Of a stretch of 64,000 nucleotides of DNA, positions 11,028 to 22,214 are shown piece by piece (within the stretch, counting starts at the first letter, position 1; every line of letters begins with the position of its first letter). The DNA is from Symsagittifera roscoffensis (taxonomy: Eukaryota; Xenacoelomorpha; Acoela; Convolutidae). Made by a program: the position numbers and the translations under genes. Under the pieces are notes generated by a model. It ran no database searches and had not been told where the DNA came from. It saw only the letters and a program-made list of their open reading frames with translations. The stretch covers positions 62,001 through 126,000 of the forward strand of contig NW_026971566.1 in assembly GCF_963678635.1 (NCBI RefSeq), given 5' to 3'.

Positions 11028-11984
11028 AGAAATGAGAATCGAAGTACCTTTTAAAATATTCCGACGTTCATTCTAGTGTGAGATGGGTTTTAGTTTGCGT
11101 TCAGTTTTAGTTCACTTCAATAAGGCAGTCACAGCATCTTAGATTCAATCACTAAAAGAAAACTAAGATTAGTCTCTGCATGGCCAGAAATAAAAAAAAT
11201 CTAGCCTCAAAATTTGTTATAAAAAATTCTTCTCTCTCACAATAGTTTGAATCGTCGATGATAAATTTAAAAGTAAATCATAATCCTTCTAGATCAATTT
11301 GAGGAAGTTTTTCAAATGTTCATCAAATTTTATATACTAATCTTCAATTCAGTTTCTTAAAGCAGCAGAGTTGAAAACGTCACTGAGAATTATAAAAAGA
11401 CTGCTATTGGCGCTAAGTAGTCGCAAAAAGTATAGGGAAAAAAGTCAAGATCGAAATCGTTTTCCGATTAGAACTCGAAACACTTATGTCTAGTCGAGAG
11501 AACAACATCACGCACTCTTGTCAGAATAGAAACATAGAACTCGAAATCTCAGTATTCACAGAACAATACATGTTGAATTGAGAGGAATCGAAAGGGACAT
11601 ATCACCTTTTCGAGGACCAAAAACTGAAGAAACTAGGATCGTACCAAACAGCAAAAATGTCTTCAAAGAAATTTTGGCCGATGAAGCAAAAAAGAGAAGC
11701 TCTTATTACGAAAAGGGTAAAAATTAGGGTTTAGATTGTTTTTGAGCCGGTTTTGGGTTGTGATTCGTACCCTCGTGTTGATGATCTTGTATTATGGGTT
11801 AACCACTGGCAGTCTTTATGAAAGTTTCAGCATTAAACAGTTTTGAGAAAAAAAGTCGGCTACTAAAACTCGTCGCTAACAAAATAGTTTTTTAGTATCA
11901 TTTAATTTCAAAAATAAAAGAAAAGTATAATTTTTTTGGAAAAATGTTGTCAGTAACACAGTGTTATATGCGACGGACCAGCAC
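11028..11984. other. Non-coding 3' flank of the coiled-coil gene
   Basis: AT-rich sequence with no convincing open frame or RNA gene. It probably includes the 3' UTR; no clear AATAAA-type signal can be tied to it. Confidence 0.4.
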
Positions 11985-12023
11985 TCACCCGGGTTGACCT
12001 CCATAGACCAAAAATATAAATCA
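11985..12023 (-). repeat. Right inverted flank of the coiled-coil gene
   Basis: Reverse complement of the sequence at 9247-9284 (core 17 of 18 bases identical, flank also alignable). It overlaps the first copy of the tandem duplication at 11994-12185. Confidence 0.6.
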
Positions 12024-12185
12024 TACAAATTTCACACAAACTTACTTGATTAAAAGTTTGATGCTTTCAGTATATGGTCTTCAGTATTTTTGCGACTACT
12101 TTGACCTCCATAGACCACAAATACAAATCATACAAATTTCACACAAACTTACCTGATTAAAAGTTTGATGCTTTCAGTATATGGT
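11994..12185 (+). repeat. Tandem duplication, 107-bp period
   Basis: Copies at 11994-12078 and 12101-12185 are nearly identical over 85 bp (TTGACCTCCATAGACC to CAGTATATGGT), separated by 22 bp. Confidence 0.85.
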
Positions 12186-13019
12186 TTGTGTAAGAAAAGT
12201 CTGATACCTTTCAGGTCGTTTCCTATACAAGGTAAATGCGAGACGATCGAACTTTGATGATTCTAGTGTCTTGAGAACTTAAATTGAAATCTTTTTTTTT
12301 GGTTAATGGAAAAATGATAGTCATACATTTTCCATATATGAAATCGTTAATCATGGATTTTTCATGCTATTTTCTGTATGTTTGGAGTTGCATGAAAAGT
12401 GTATGGCTAGCATTTTTCCATATATAAAAAGTGTATGACTAGCCTTTTTGGTCAACACGGGCATTGATGGAAAAGTAAAAGTCACTTTTTGAAACTTGGC
12501 AGCGAATGCGAGTAGCACATTCAGATCTTTAAACGTGGGAAATTACATAATTGGACTTACATTGTTAGTAATTAGTGTTGATCAATTTGATCATTGCATC
12601 ATTTCCTTTATTGGTTCTACTATAAGAAGATTCCTTAGACTGATAAGTTGTTTCGTTATGAGTTTTTTTTAGTTTCCTCAGTGCTCCTGAGATGTTTCGG
12701 CACTGCTTGTTGGTTTTCATTTTCTGGTTCAAATTCATCCGCCTCTTGCAGTTATAGCTCGCTTCTCTTTGAAAGCTTAGGCAAAAATTTCAACCAACCA
12801 TACATCAGACAATTTTGTATCTGGAACGTTTGATGTTTTCGAAAACTGACTCATCAAATTACTCAGAATTGAAGATTCCACGAACCAATCGAATTGCCAT
12901 CAACCGGACAAACGAAGAGATTAGAAGTTTTGATTTTTGGGCTTGACTCAAAATCAACATGTGTATCTGTTGCAGAGATAATGATCTCGGTTACTGTTTT
13001 TCTGCTAAATCAAATCCAA
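12186..13019. other. AT-rich region, no supported gene
   Basis: Contains hairpin-like repeats near 12308-12450 (GTATGGCTAGC / GTATGACTAGCC motifs with T-rich flanks) and a partial copy of the 9247 inverted-flank sequence at about 12432-12466. Short frames at 12648-12833 and 12894-13175 have no protein-like features beyond being open. Confidence 0.4.
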
Positions 13020-14410
13020 ACTGCAATTTATATGGACAAAAGTAAAAAAAAGTTTATTTCGATCAAAAATTTACAAATGACCAAAGACAAAAAAATTCCT
13101 AAACATAAAAGAAAAAATACCCCTAATTTTAAAAATCGAGCAATCCTTGTCATGTTAATACTCGTACTATATTGATATTTAATCAGCGTCATCCATCAAT
13201 TGCTTCTGTTTAAATCTTCAGGAATTCCACAATCTGATTAAACATTGCAACCCGAGCAAAAATATAGAGGTAAGATTAATTGATAGCTTTGAGGGTCCAA
13301 AAATAACAGCAGGTTTCAAACAGTACTTTAGAAAGAAGACAGCTCAACGCTCATTCATTATAAAGCGTTCACTGTTACGAGAGAGATGACAGAGGACGCT
13401 TCACAGAAGTGCGACGTTCGACGTTCGCTACCAAATTTTTGGACATTCGCTAGCAGTTTAAAAGGAGAACTAATTATCAACGAAGTGCTTTGCCCAGCAG
13501 AAACAATCAGATTACCAATTATGCATGGAGTGCGCAAGGGATGGGTTGCCCAATTTTTGAAGGATTGCCCCGAAGTCTGCAAATGAGATTGAAACATTTT
13601 CTTCTTTGAAGTGAGTAAGAAAATCGCTGAGCTTGGACAGTGAGCTGCAGGAAAATGGCTGATCGTTAGACAGTAGCTTGGAATTGTTTTTCACACCAAA
13701 CATGGTTTTTAATTGTTATTTTAAATTGAAATTAAATGGGCTTCTAGTTCTATTGAAATGGAATTAAATGGACAAAGGCTAAAAAAAAATTTTTTTTCGA
13801 TCAAAAACTTTGATCCACTTGAATACCATTTAAAAGATTGATTCGAATTTTTCTTATTTTTATGACCAAAGACCAATGAATATTAAAACAATAACAAACA
13901 CCTAAACAAGAAAAGATAAATAATTACCTAATAAAATCGCAAAACTGAGCAATCCTTGGTATGGTATCACTCTTCTATTTATCGTAATCAGTCATCGTCA
14001 TCAAGTTATTATTCATCAATTGCTTCTATCTAAAATTCCAGCAATCCCTCAATCAAACAATGCAACCCGAGAAAAAGACAGAACAAGCTTTCTTGGACAG
14101 TTCTGTGGGCCAAAAACAACAAAAAGTGTTCAAAAGCAGCTCGATTATTCATTATAGACGCGTTCATTGCTATGAGAAAGTTGACAGATAACACTTAACA
14201 GCAATTAGGACTATTCTAATTCCAAGGGACTGACTCAACGGCATCCTTGGGATGGTACACATTTTGCGACAATCGTTATCAAATAAAAAAATAACTATTT
14301 ATCAACGAAGTAATTCTTCCAGCAGGGTCAATAAGATGACCATTTATGCTTGGCATGCACAAAGGATATGAATGTTTTTCCAAAATAGCAAAAGATTGCC
14401 CTCGAAGTCT
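13020..14410 (+). repeat. Diverged tandem duplication of a ~600-bp segment
   Basis: Segments at about 13020-13600 and 13757-14410 share a series of similar blocks in the same order: ATGGACAAAAG then a T-run and GATCAAAA; GACCAAAGAC; GAGCAATCCTTG; CATCAATTGCTTCT; CAACCCGAG; ACGAAGT; and GATTGCCC plus CGAAGTCTG. Divergence is high, with indels throughout. The first copy holds short open frames on both strands (13386-13586 and 13358-13703) that are broken in the second, so coding function is doubtful. Confidence 0.6.
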
Positions 14411-16424
14411 GAAAATTAGAAAATGATGTTAATTAAAATATATATTTCCTTTTTCAAAACCAACGCTGCATCAACACCACAAGTGTGCCAGTGACCAATC
14501 ATCCTAAGCAACAAAACCACATAACCACAACAACCACCAATGATCTCTATAACATTCAAATAATTAAACACATGCATCTGCACTAACCACGGCAAATATC
14601 ACTACCATCGCTGATGAGCAACGCACATGCAATTTTTCGAGAATTACCCATTTTAAAATTTAAATTGAGCTGAATATCAACAGTTTTTAAATTTGATCTT
14701 TAGACTGATTTAATTCCAACATATAATTCAAGTTTAACTTCAATTAACTTTTCAGTATTCAAAAAAGAATTATTTTAAGAAAAGAAAAGCCGCACACTTG
14801 TGAGTAACTAACTTAGTCAGTATTTCACTGACTCAGTGTCGGTTGAAATATTTTTTGCAGTAGCCTTGAGTAAGACACTTTTCAGGGCCCTTTAAAATTA
14901 ACTCAACTGAAAGGTCTTCCTTTAACCCGATTCATTGATCAAAGTTCCAATTTTTTATTCTATTTGGTGGTTCGATTTTCAATCCATTTTGTTGTTCGAA
15001 CTTCAAGTTTTTTTTTTCATAGTCCTAAATTTGTAATTTTTTTGGTTGATATTTTTTATTCCAAGTTTTATTTTCTGAACTTTTTGAGCGCCGTTTTTTT
15101 TTTACTTTGATCCGACTTGATGAGAAAAGTCGAAGTGGCTGAATAATTACTTTTTTTATAAGCAAAAGCTTAAAATGTATCAAACGAAAACATCAATTTT
15201 TAGTCCGATTTCGCTCTCTAGTTTGAATGAAAATTACTTGGAGTCATTTTTGGAGCGAAGTTAAAACTATATTTTTATAACAGTTTTTTTGAAATATAGA
15301 CAGAGATCGTAATCAGCAGCTGCACTGTCACCAACTCCAATGTCCGCAATGCCATCAGCGTCAGAAATAATGGTATCAATGGTGTTCTTCAATTCGGTAC
15401 TTATCAAATAGACCTTGAGTTACCTACTCCTAAAACTGGCTCCAAGTGTCGCTGGCCAGACTGCAATTCCTCTATTTTTTAGTTTACATAGCCTCAAAAA
15501 ATATACTGCGGTTTAGCTGTATACTGCTGCGTGGCATGAAAGTTATTTGTTTTGCTCTAAGAGCCACCACGTCTATAGAAAAAAAAGTTTCCCACCACGT
15601 TCATAGGGTTTTCCCACCACATTCATAGAAAAAAGTTTCTTTCTACATATGTTAGTGTAATTTTTTGTGATGAGAAAATTTCACAAACTTGTATAAAAAC
15701 ATTGAGGAAATTGAAATCATTTTCTTCGAAAAATATACAAAAAAACTTGGAAAAAACAGAATAACAATTTCAAGTTTTTTTCTAATTGTTTCATACATTA
15801 GTTTCTGTTTATCTAGAATCTTTTTTGCCAAGGAAGCGCCAACATTAGTTTCCAGCTTAATAAAATGTTTTCTCAATATGTGAAGATAGGTTCTTAATTC
15901 GAAGTGAGAAAATTTTATTAAACCTCCATTACTCTTTTCGATCGCTCTACTCGCTGGATAACCCTGGAATTTTTGAAGTAGTTTTTCACGACACTGGGAA
16001 AAGTTTTTGAAGCTTTATTGATGTCATTTGAATCAAGAATGAAACCATTAAATATGTTATAGCACTCAACACAGTCCGATGATTGTTTGTAGGGCTTGAG
16101 TTTGCATGGAAAACAGAGAAATGAAAAAAACACAACCTCAAATTTTGAAAAATAGTTAATACTTTTTGAAAATTAATTCATCAAAATTCTATATAAAACT
16201 TGGATGAAAAGTTTGAATGATTATATATTCAGCACATTTTTTTCCAGAAGCTGCTCATTGTCCCCTCAGAGATAATAAATGAATTGCCTGCCGCTGGGCA
16301 AAAGATTGATCTTTCTCCAGGAAAAGTAACATATCTATCAGGTTAGACATTACGAGGACAAACTGTGCACTGGGTAGGAGCACAATTTTGTGTCTGTATG
16401 TTCGTGGATTCCAGAGACAAGTAC
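14411..16424. other. AT-rich region, nothing recognisable
   Basis: Only short open frames occur on both strands. A CA-rich stretch (14460-14600) and a small repeat of CCACCACGTTCATAG / CCACCACATTCATAG (15588-15630) are the only visible structure. Confidence 0.4.
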
Positions 16425-16670
16425 TTAAACATGTGAAAATTTTGTTGGAACGATCAAAAGAAAGTAAAGAACAAAAGAAGAACAAAGGGAGCGTCCTTGT
16501 TGCGGAATCCGCTTACAATGCACAAAATGCGCAGTTTTGCCTCGTAATGGATGGTGTTAGGCAAAGACTTTAAATGCCAGCCAATGTTGTGTTTTTTTTT
16601 TGCTGCTGTGTGAACTCTACAGTATCTATGTTCAGCCCATTTCAGCGTCTGAAAAATCTTTTATTTCTTT
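16425..16670 (+). repeat. R2 tail fragment at the left edge of the R1 array
   Basis: This stretch matches the last ~245 bp of the R2 units at 29570-29806, 31960-32200, 38425-38678 and 38905-39153. In all of them it is followed directly by the head of R1 (GTAGATTAGCTACGAGG or a variant), which shows that R2 tail plus R1 head is an ancestral junction. Confidence 0.8.
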
Positions 16671-17434
16671 GTAGATTAGCTACGAGGTTTCCTAACTATA
16701 TAGAAACACGTTGCACGTAGTCAACAGTTGCACATCAGCGGAACGTGTAGTCACAGCAAGAACCGACGATGTTTGCTTAAAAGTGATCATATTTTTCTGG
16801 AAAAAAACTCAAGAAAAAAAGGATTTCATCCTTACTGAAAGTTGGCTTCAGTTTTAGCTGATTTTGCCAAGAAAATTGGCATTATTTGAGACGTTTTTTG
16901 AGATGAAATCAGCTTGTGTTTAAACATGCAGACCAGCGAGTTGTATTCAATGTCTCCCTATATTAGTTAACACGCCTGTCTGACGAGGCCATCAAATTTT
17001 TTTCTGTGACTGTTAGAGTTTCAATTTTTGCAGCGTCAATTGTTCTTCGTATTGCATGTTGTTCAGTTTATTGCTTTCACTTCTCATAAAACCAGTGTCA
17101 GACTGCATGCCAGAGAAACTTCCTTTTGATGATAGCTTGGTTTTAGATAAATTCCTCCATACAGCTTCCAGAACGCTTTTTATGTCCAAGTTTCGAGAGA
17201 TATCAAACCAACCCCTAGTATACGCAAAGTTAGAAATTAAATCAAGTGTTCAGCCCTTACTGCCGACAAAATGTCATTTTTTTTATTTAGTTTCAACACA
17301 AGGTAATCCGGCACTGAAGTTTCGTGGATATTAATTGATTATACTGGATTTTCCTTGTAAGTCTCTCTAAAACAAATCGATTATAATCGAGTGAAAAAAG
17401 GTATAATGATAAATTTCTTAAGCAATGAAAATCC

Positions 17435-17475
17435 CATAGAATCGATTATAATCGACTATAATCTATTTAATTAAA
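17435..17475. repeat. GATTATAATC palindrome cluster (representative of every R1 unit)
   Basis: ATCGATTATAATCGACTATAATC is centred here; GATTATAATC is a perfect 10-bp palindrome, often extended to ATCGATTATAATCGAT (16 bp). Similar clusters occur in R1 units near 18550, 19440, 20330, 21215, 22100, 22990, 23880, 24770, 27290-27380, 34600 and 36190. TAATC/GATTA is the core bound by K50 homeodomains (Bicoid/Otx/Pitx type); whether it binds anything here is unknown. Confidence 0.6.
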
Positions 17476-17558
17476 TATTTTTGTGGGTTTTTTTAATTTT
17501 TTCATATTTTTGTTAAACTTAAGTTAGTTATTTTGTTCTCTCGCTGAACTAAATCTTG

Positions 17559-18670
17559 GTAGATTAGCTAAGAGGTTTCCTAACTATATAGGTACACATT
17601 GCACGTAGTCAACAGTTGCAGATCAGCGGAACGTATAGTCACAGCAAAAACAGACGATGTTTGCTTGAAAGTTATCAATTTTTTTGGAAAAAAAACTAAA
17701 AAAAAGGATTTCTTCCTTACTGAAAAATGGCATCAGTTCTAAATTTGCCAAGAAGTTTGGCATAATTTGAGACGTTGTTTCTGAAGAAATCACCTTGAGT
17801 TTAAACATGCAGATCAGCGAGTTGTACTCAATGTCTCCCTATTTAAGTTACCGCGCCTGTCTGACGGGGCCATCAATTTTTTTTTCTGTGACTGTTAGAG
17901 TTTTAATTTTTGCAGCGTCAATTGTTCCTCGTTTTGCATGCTGTTCAGTGCATTGCTCAAAAATCACAACTCAAAAATCGAAAATTAAACTCAAAAATCA
18001 CCTTGAGTTTAATTTAACTCAAAAATCACCTTGAGTTTAAACATGCAGATCAGTGAGATGTACTCAATGTCTCCCTATTTTAGTTACCACGCCTGTCTGA
18101 CGGGGCCATCAATTTTTTTCTGTGACTGTTAGAGTTTCAATTTTTGCAGCCTCAATTGTTCTTCGTATTGCATGTTGTTCAGTGCATTGCTTTCAATTCT
18201 CACAGAACCAATGTCAGACTGCATGCAGTGAAACATCGTTTAGATGATAGCTTGGTTTTAGATAAATTCCTCCATACAGTTTCCAGAACGCTTTTTGTGT
18301 CCAAGTTTCGAGAGATATCAAACCAACCCCTAGTATACGCAAAGTTAGAAATTAAATCAAGTGTTAAGCCCATACTGCCGACAAAATGTCTTTTTTTATT
18401 TAGTCCCAACACAAGGTAATCCGGCAGTGAGGTTTCGTGGATATTAATTAATCATACTGGATTTTCCTTGTAAGTCTCTCTAAAATAAATCGATAATAAT
18501 TGAGTGAAAAAAATTATAATGATAAACTTTTAAAGCAATAAAATTCCCTTAGAATTGATTATAATCGACTATAATCTATTTAATTAAATATTTGTGTGGG
18601 TTTTTTCATTTTTTCCTATTTTTGATAAACTTAAGTTAGTTATTTTGTTCTCTCGCTGAACTAGTTCTTT
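17559..18670 (+). repeat. R1 copy 2 with internal ~230-bp duplication
   Basis: The segment at about 17805-17957 (ATGCAGATCAGCGAG to GTTCAGTGCATTGCT) recurs at about 18042-18190. The junction contains short repeats of CAAAAATCACCTTGAGTTTA, which suggests replication slippage or unequal exchange inside the unit. The other R1 copies have only one such segment. Confidence 0.8.
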
Positions 18671-21600
18671 GTAGATAAGCTAAGAGGTTTCCTAACTATA
18701 TAGGTACACATTGCACGTAGTCGACAGTTGCAGATCAGCGGAACGTGTAGTCACAGCAAGAACAAACGATGTTTGCTTGAAAGTTATCATGTTCTTTTGG
18801 AAAAAAACTAAAAAAAAGGATTTCTTCCTTACTAAAAAGTGGCATCAGTTCTAAATTTGCCAAGAAATTTGGCATTATTTGAGACATTGTTTCTAAAGAA
18901 ATCACCTAAAATTTAATCATGCAGATCAGCGAGTTGTACTCAATGTCTCCCTATTTAAGTTACCACCTCTGTCTGACGGGGCCATCAAATTTTTTCTGTG
19001 ACTGTTAGAGTTTTAATTTTTAATTTTGCAGCGTCAATTGTTCTTCGTATTGCATGTTTTTCAGTGCATTGATTTCACTTCTCACAAAACCAGTGTCAGA
19101 CTGCATGCCAGAGAAACTTCGTTTTGATGATAGCTTAGTTTTAGATAAATTCCTCCATACAGTTTCCAGAACGCTTTTTGTGTCCAAGTTTCGAGAGATA
19201 TCAAACCTACCCCTAGTATACGCAAAGTTAGAAATTATATCAAGTGTTAAGCCCATACTGCCGACAAATTGTCTTTTTTGTATTTAGTCCCAACACAAGG
19301 TAATCCGGCAGTGAGGTTTCGTGGATATTAATTGATTATACTGGATTTTCCTTGTAAGTCTCTCTAAAACAAATCGATAATAATCTAGTGAAAAAAGATT
19401 ATAATTATAAATTTTTAAAGCAAAAAAATTTCCATAGAATCGATTATAATCGACTATAATCTATTTAATAAATTTTTGTGTGGGTTTTTTCATTTTTTCC
19501 TATTTTTGATAAACTTAAGTTAGTTATTTTGTTCTCTCGCTGAACTAGTTCTTTGTAGATTAGCTAAGAGGTTTCCTAACTATATAGGTACACATTGCAC
19601 GTAGTCGACATTTGCAGATCAGCGGAACTTGTAGTCACAGCAAGAACAAACGATGTTTGCTTGAAAGTTATCATGTTTTTTTGGAAAAAAACTAAAAAAA
19701 AAAGGATTTCTTCCTTACTAAAAATTGGCATCAGTTCTAAATTTGCCAAGAAATTTGGCATAATTTGAGACCTTGTTTCTAAAGAAATCACCTTGAATTA
19801 AATCATGCAGATCAGCGAGTTGTACTCAATGTCTCCCTATTTAAGTTACCACCTCTGTCTGACGGGGCCATCAAATTTTTTCTGTGACTGTTAGAGTTTT
19901 AGTTTTTAATTTTTGCAGCGTCAATTGTTCTTCGTATTGCATGTTGTTCAGTGCATTGCTTTCACTTCTCACAAAACCAGTGTCAGACTGCATGCCAGAG
20001 AAACTTCGTTTTGATGATAGCTTAGTTTTAGATAAATTCCTCCATACAGTTTCCAGAACGCTTTTTGTGTCCAAGTTTCGAGAGATATCAAACCTACCCC
20101 TAGTATACGCAAAGTTAGAAATTATATCAAGTGTTAAGCCCATACTGCCGACAAATTGTCTTTTTTGTATTTAGTCCCAACACAAGGTAATCCGGCAGTG
20201 AGGTTTCGTGGATATTAATTGATTATACTGGATTTTCCTTGTAAGTCTCTCTAAAACAAATCGATAATAATCTAGTGAAAAAAGATTATAATTATAAATT
20301 TTTAAAGCAAAAAAATTTCCATAGAATCGATTATAATCGAATATAATCTATTTAATAAATTTTTGTGTGGGTTTTTTCATTTTTTCCTATTTTTGATAAA
20401 CTTAAGTTAGTTATTTTGTTCTCTCGCTGAACTAGTTCTTTGTAGATTAGCTAAGAGGTTTCCTAACTATATAGGTACACATTGCACGTAGTCGACATTT
20501 GCAGATCAGCGGAACTTGTAGTCACAGCAAGAACAAACGATGTTTGCTTGAAAGTTATCATGTTTTTTTGGAAAAAAACTAAAAAAAAAAGGATTTCTTC
20601 CTTACTAAAAATTGGCATCAGTTCTAAATTTGCCAAGAAATTTGGCATAATTTGAGACCTTGTTTCTAAAGAAATCACCTTGAATTAAATCATGCAGATC
20701 AGCGAGTTGTACTCAATGTCTCCCTATTTAAGTTACCACCTCTGTCTGACGGGGCCATCAAATTTTTTCTGTGACTGTTAGAGTTTTAATTTTTATTTTT
20801 GCAGCGTCAATTGTTCTTCGTATTGCATGTTTTTCAGTGCATTGATTTCACTTCTCACAAAACCAGTGTCAGACTGCATGCCAGAGAAACTTCGTTTTGA
20901 TGATAGCTTAGTTTTAGATAAATTCCTCCATACAGTTTCCAGAACGCTTTTTGTGTCCAAGTTTCGAGAGATATCAAACCTACCCCTAGTATACGCAAAG
21001 TTAGAAATTATATCAAGTGTTAAGCCCATACTGCCGACAAATTGTCTTTTTTGTATTTAGTCCCAACACAAGGTAATCCGGCAGTGAGGTTTCGTGGATA
21101 TTAATTGATTATACTGGATTTTCCTTGTAAGTCTCTCTAAAACAAATCGATAATAATCTAGTGAAAAAAGATTATAATTATAAATTTTTAAAGCAAAAAA
21201 ATTTCCATAGAATCGATTATAATCGACTATAATCTATTTAATAAATTTTTGTGTGGGTTTTTTCATTTTTTCCTATTTTTGATAAACTTAAGTTAGTTAT
21301 TTTGTTCTCTCGCTGAACTAGTTCTTTGTAGATTAGCTAAGAGGTTTCCTAACTATATAGGTACACATTGCACGTAGTCGACATTTGCAGATCAGCGGAA
21401 CTTGTAGTCACAGCAAGAACAAACGATGTTTGCTTGAAAGTTATCATGTTTTTTTGGAAAAAAACTAAAAAAAAAAGGATTTCTTCCTTACTAAAAATTG
21501 GCATCAGTTCTAAATTTGCCAAGAAATTTGGCATAATTTGAGACCTTGTTTCTAAAGAAATCACCTTGAATTTAATCATGCAGATCAGCGAGTTGTACTC

Positions 21601-22214
21601 AATGTCTCCCTATTTAAGTTACCACCTCTGTCTGACGGGGCCATCAAATTTTTTCTGTGACTGTTAGAGTTTTAGTTTTTAATTTTTGCAGCGTCAATTG
21701 TTCTTCGTATTGCATGTTGTTCAGTGCATTGCTTTCACTTCTCACAAAACCAGTGTCAGACTGCATGCCAGAGAAAATTCGTTTTGATGTTAGCTTAGTT
21801 TTAGATAAATTCCTCCATACAGTTTCCAGAACGCTTTTTATGTCCAAGTTTCGAGAGATATCAAACCTACCCCTAGTATACGCAAAGTTAGAAATTATAT
21901 CAAGTGTTAAGCCCATACTGCCGACAAAATGTCTTTTTGTATTTAGTCCCAACACAAGGTAATCCGTCAGTGAGGTTTCGTGGATATTAATTGATTATAC
22001 TGGATTTTCCTTGTAAGTCTCTCTAAAATAAATCGATAATAATCAAGTGAAAAAAGATTATAATGATAAATTTTTAAAGCAATAAAATTCCCATAGAATG
22101 GATTATAATCGACTATAATCTAATTAATTAAATATTTGTGTGAATTTTTTCTTTTTTTAATATTTTTGTTAAACTTAAGTTAGTTAATTTGTTCTCTCGC
22201 TGAACTAATTTTTT
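18671..22214 (+). repeat. Homogenised core of the R1 array (copies 3-6)
   Basis: The copies starting at 18671, 19555, 20442 and 21328 differ at only a few positions, and those at 19555 and 20442 are identical over hundreds of bases. Shared private variants (GTCGACATTTGCAG, GGAACTTGTAGTC, AATCTAGTGAAAAAAG) mark 19555-22214 as the youngest amplification. Confidence 0.8.

Noticed and set aside
12648-12833. 61-residue Ser/Cys-rich frame
   Set aside because: Short, low complexity, no repeat or context support.
19054-19287. R1 plus-strand (77 residues) and minus-strand (78 residues) frames as real genes
   Set aside because: Both strands are open in the same place and copies are too similar to show selection; there are no start context, domain or splice signals to choose between them.
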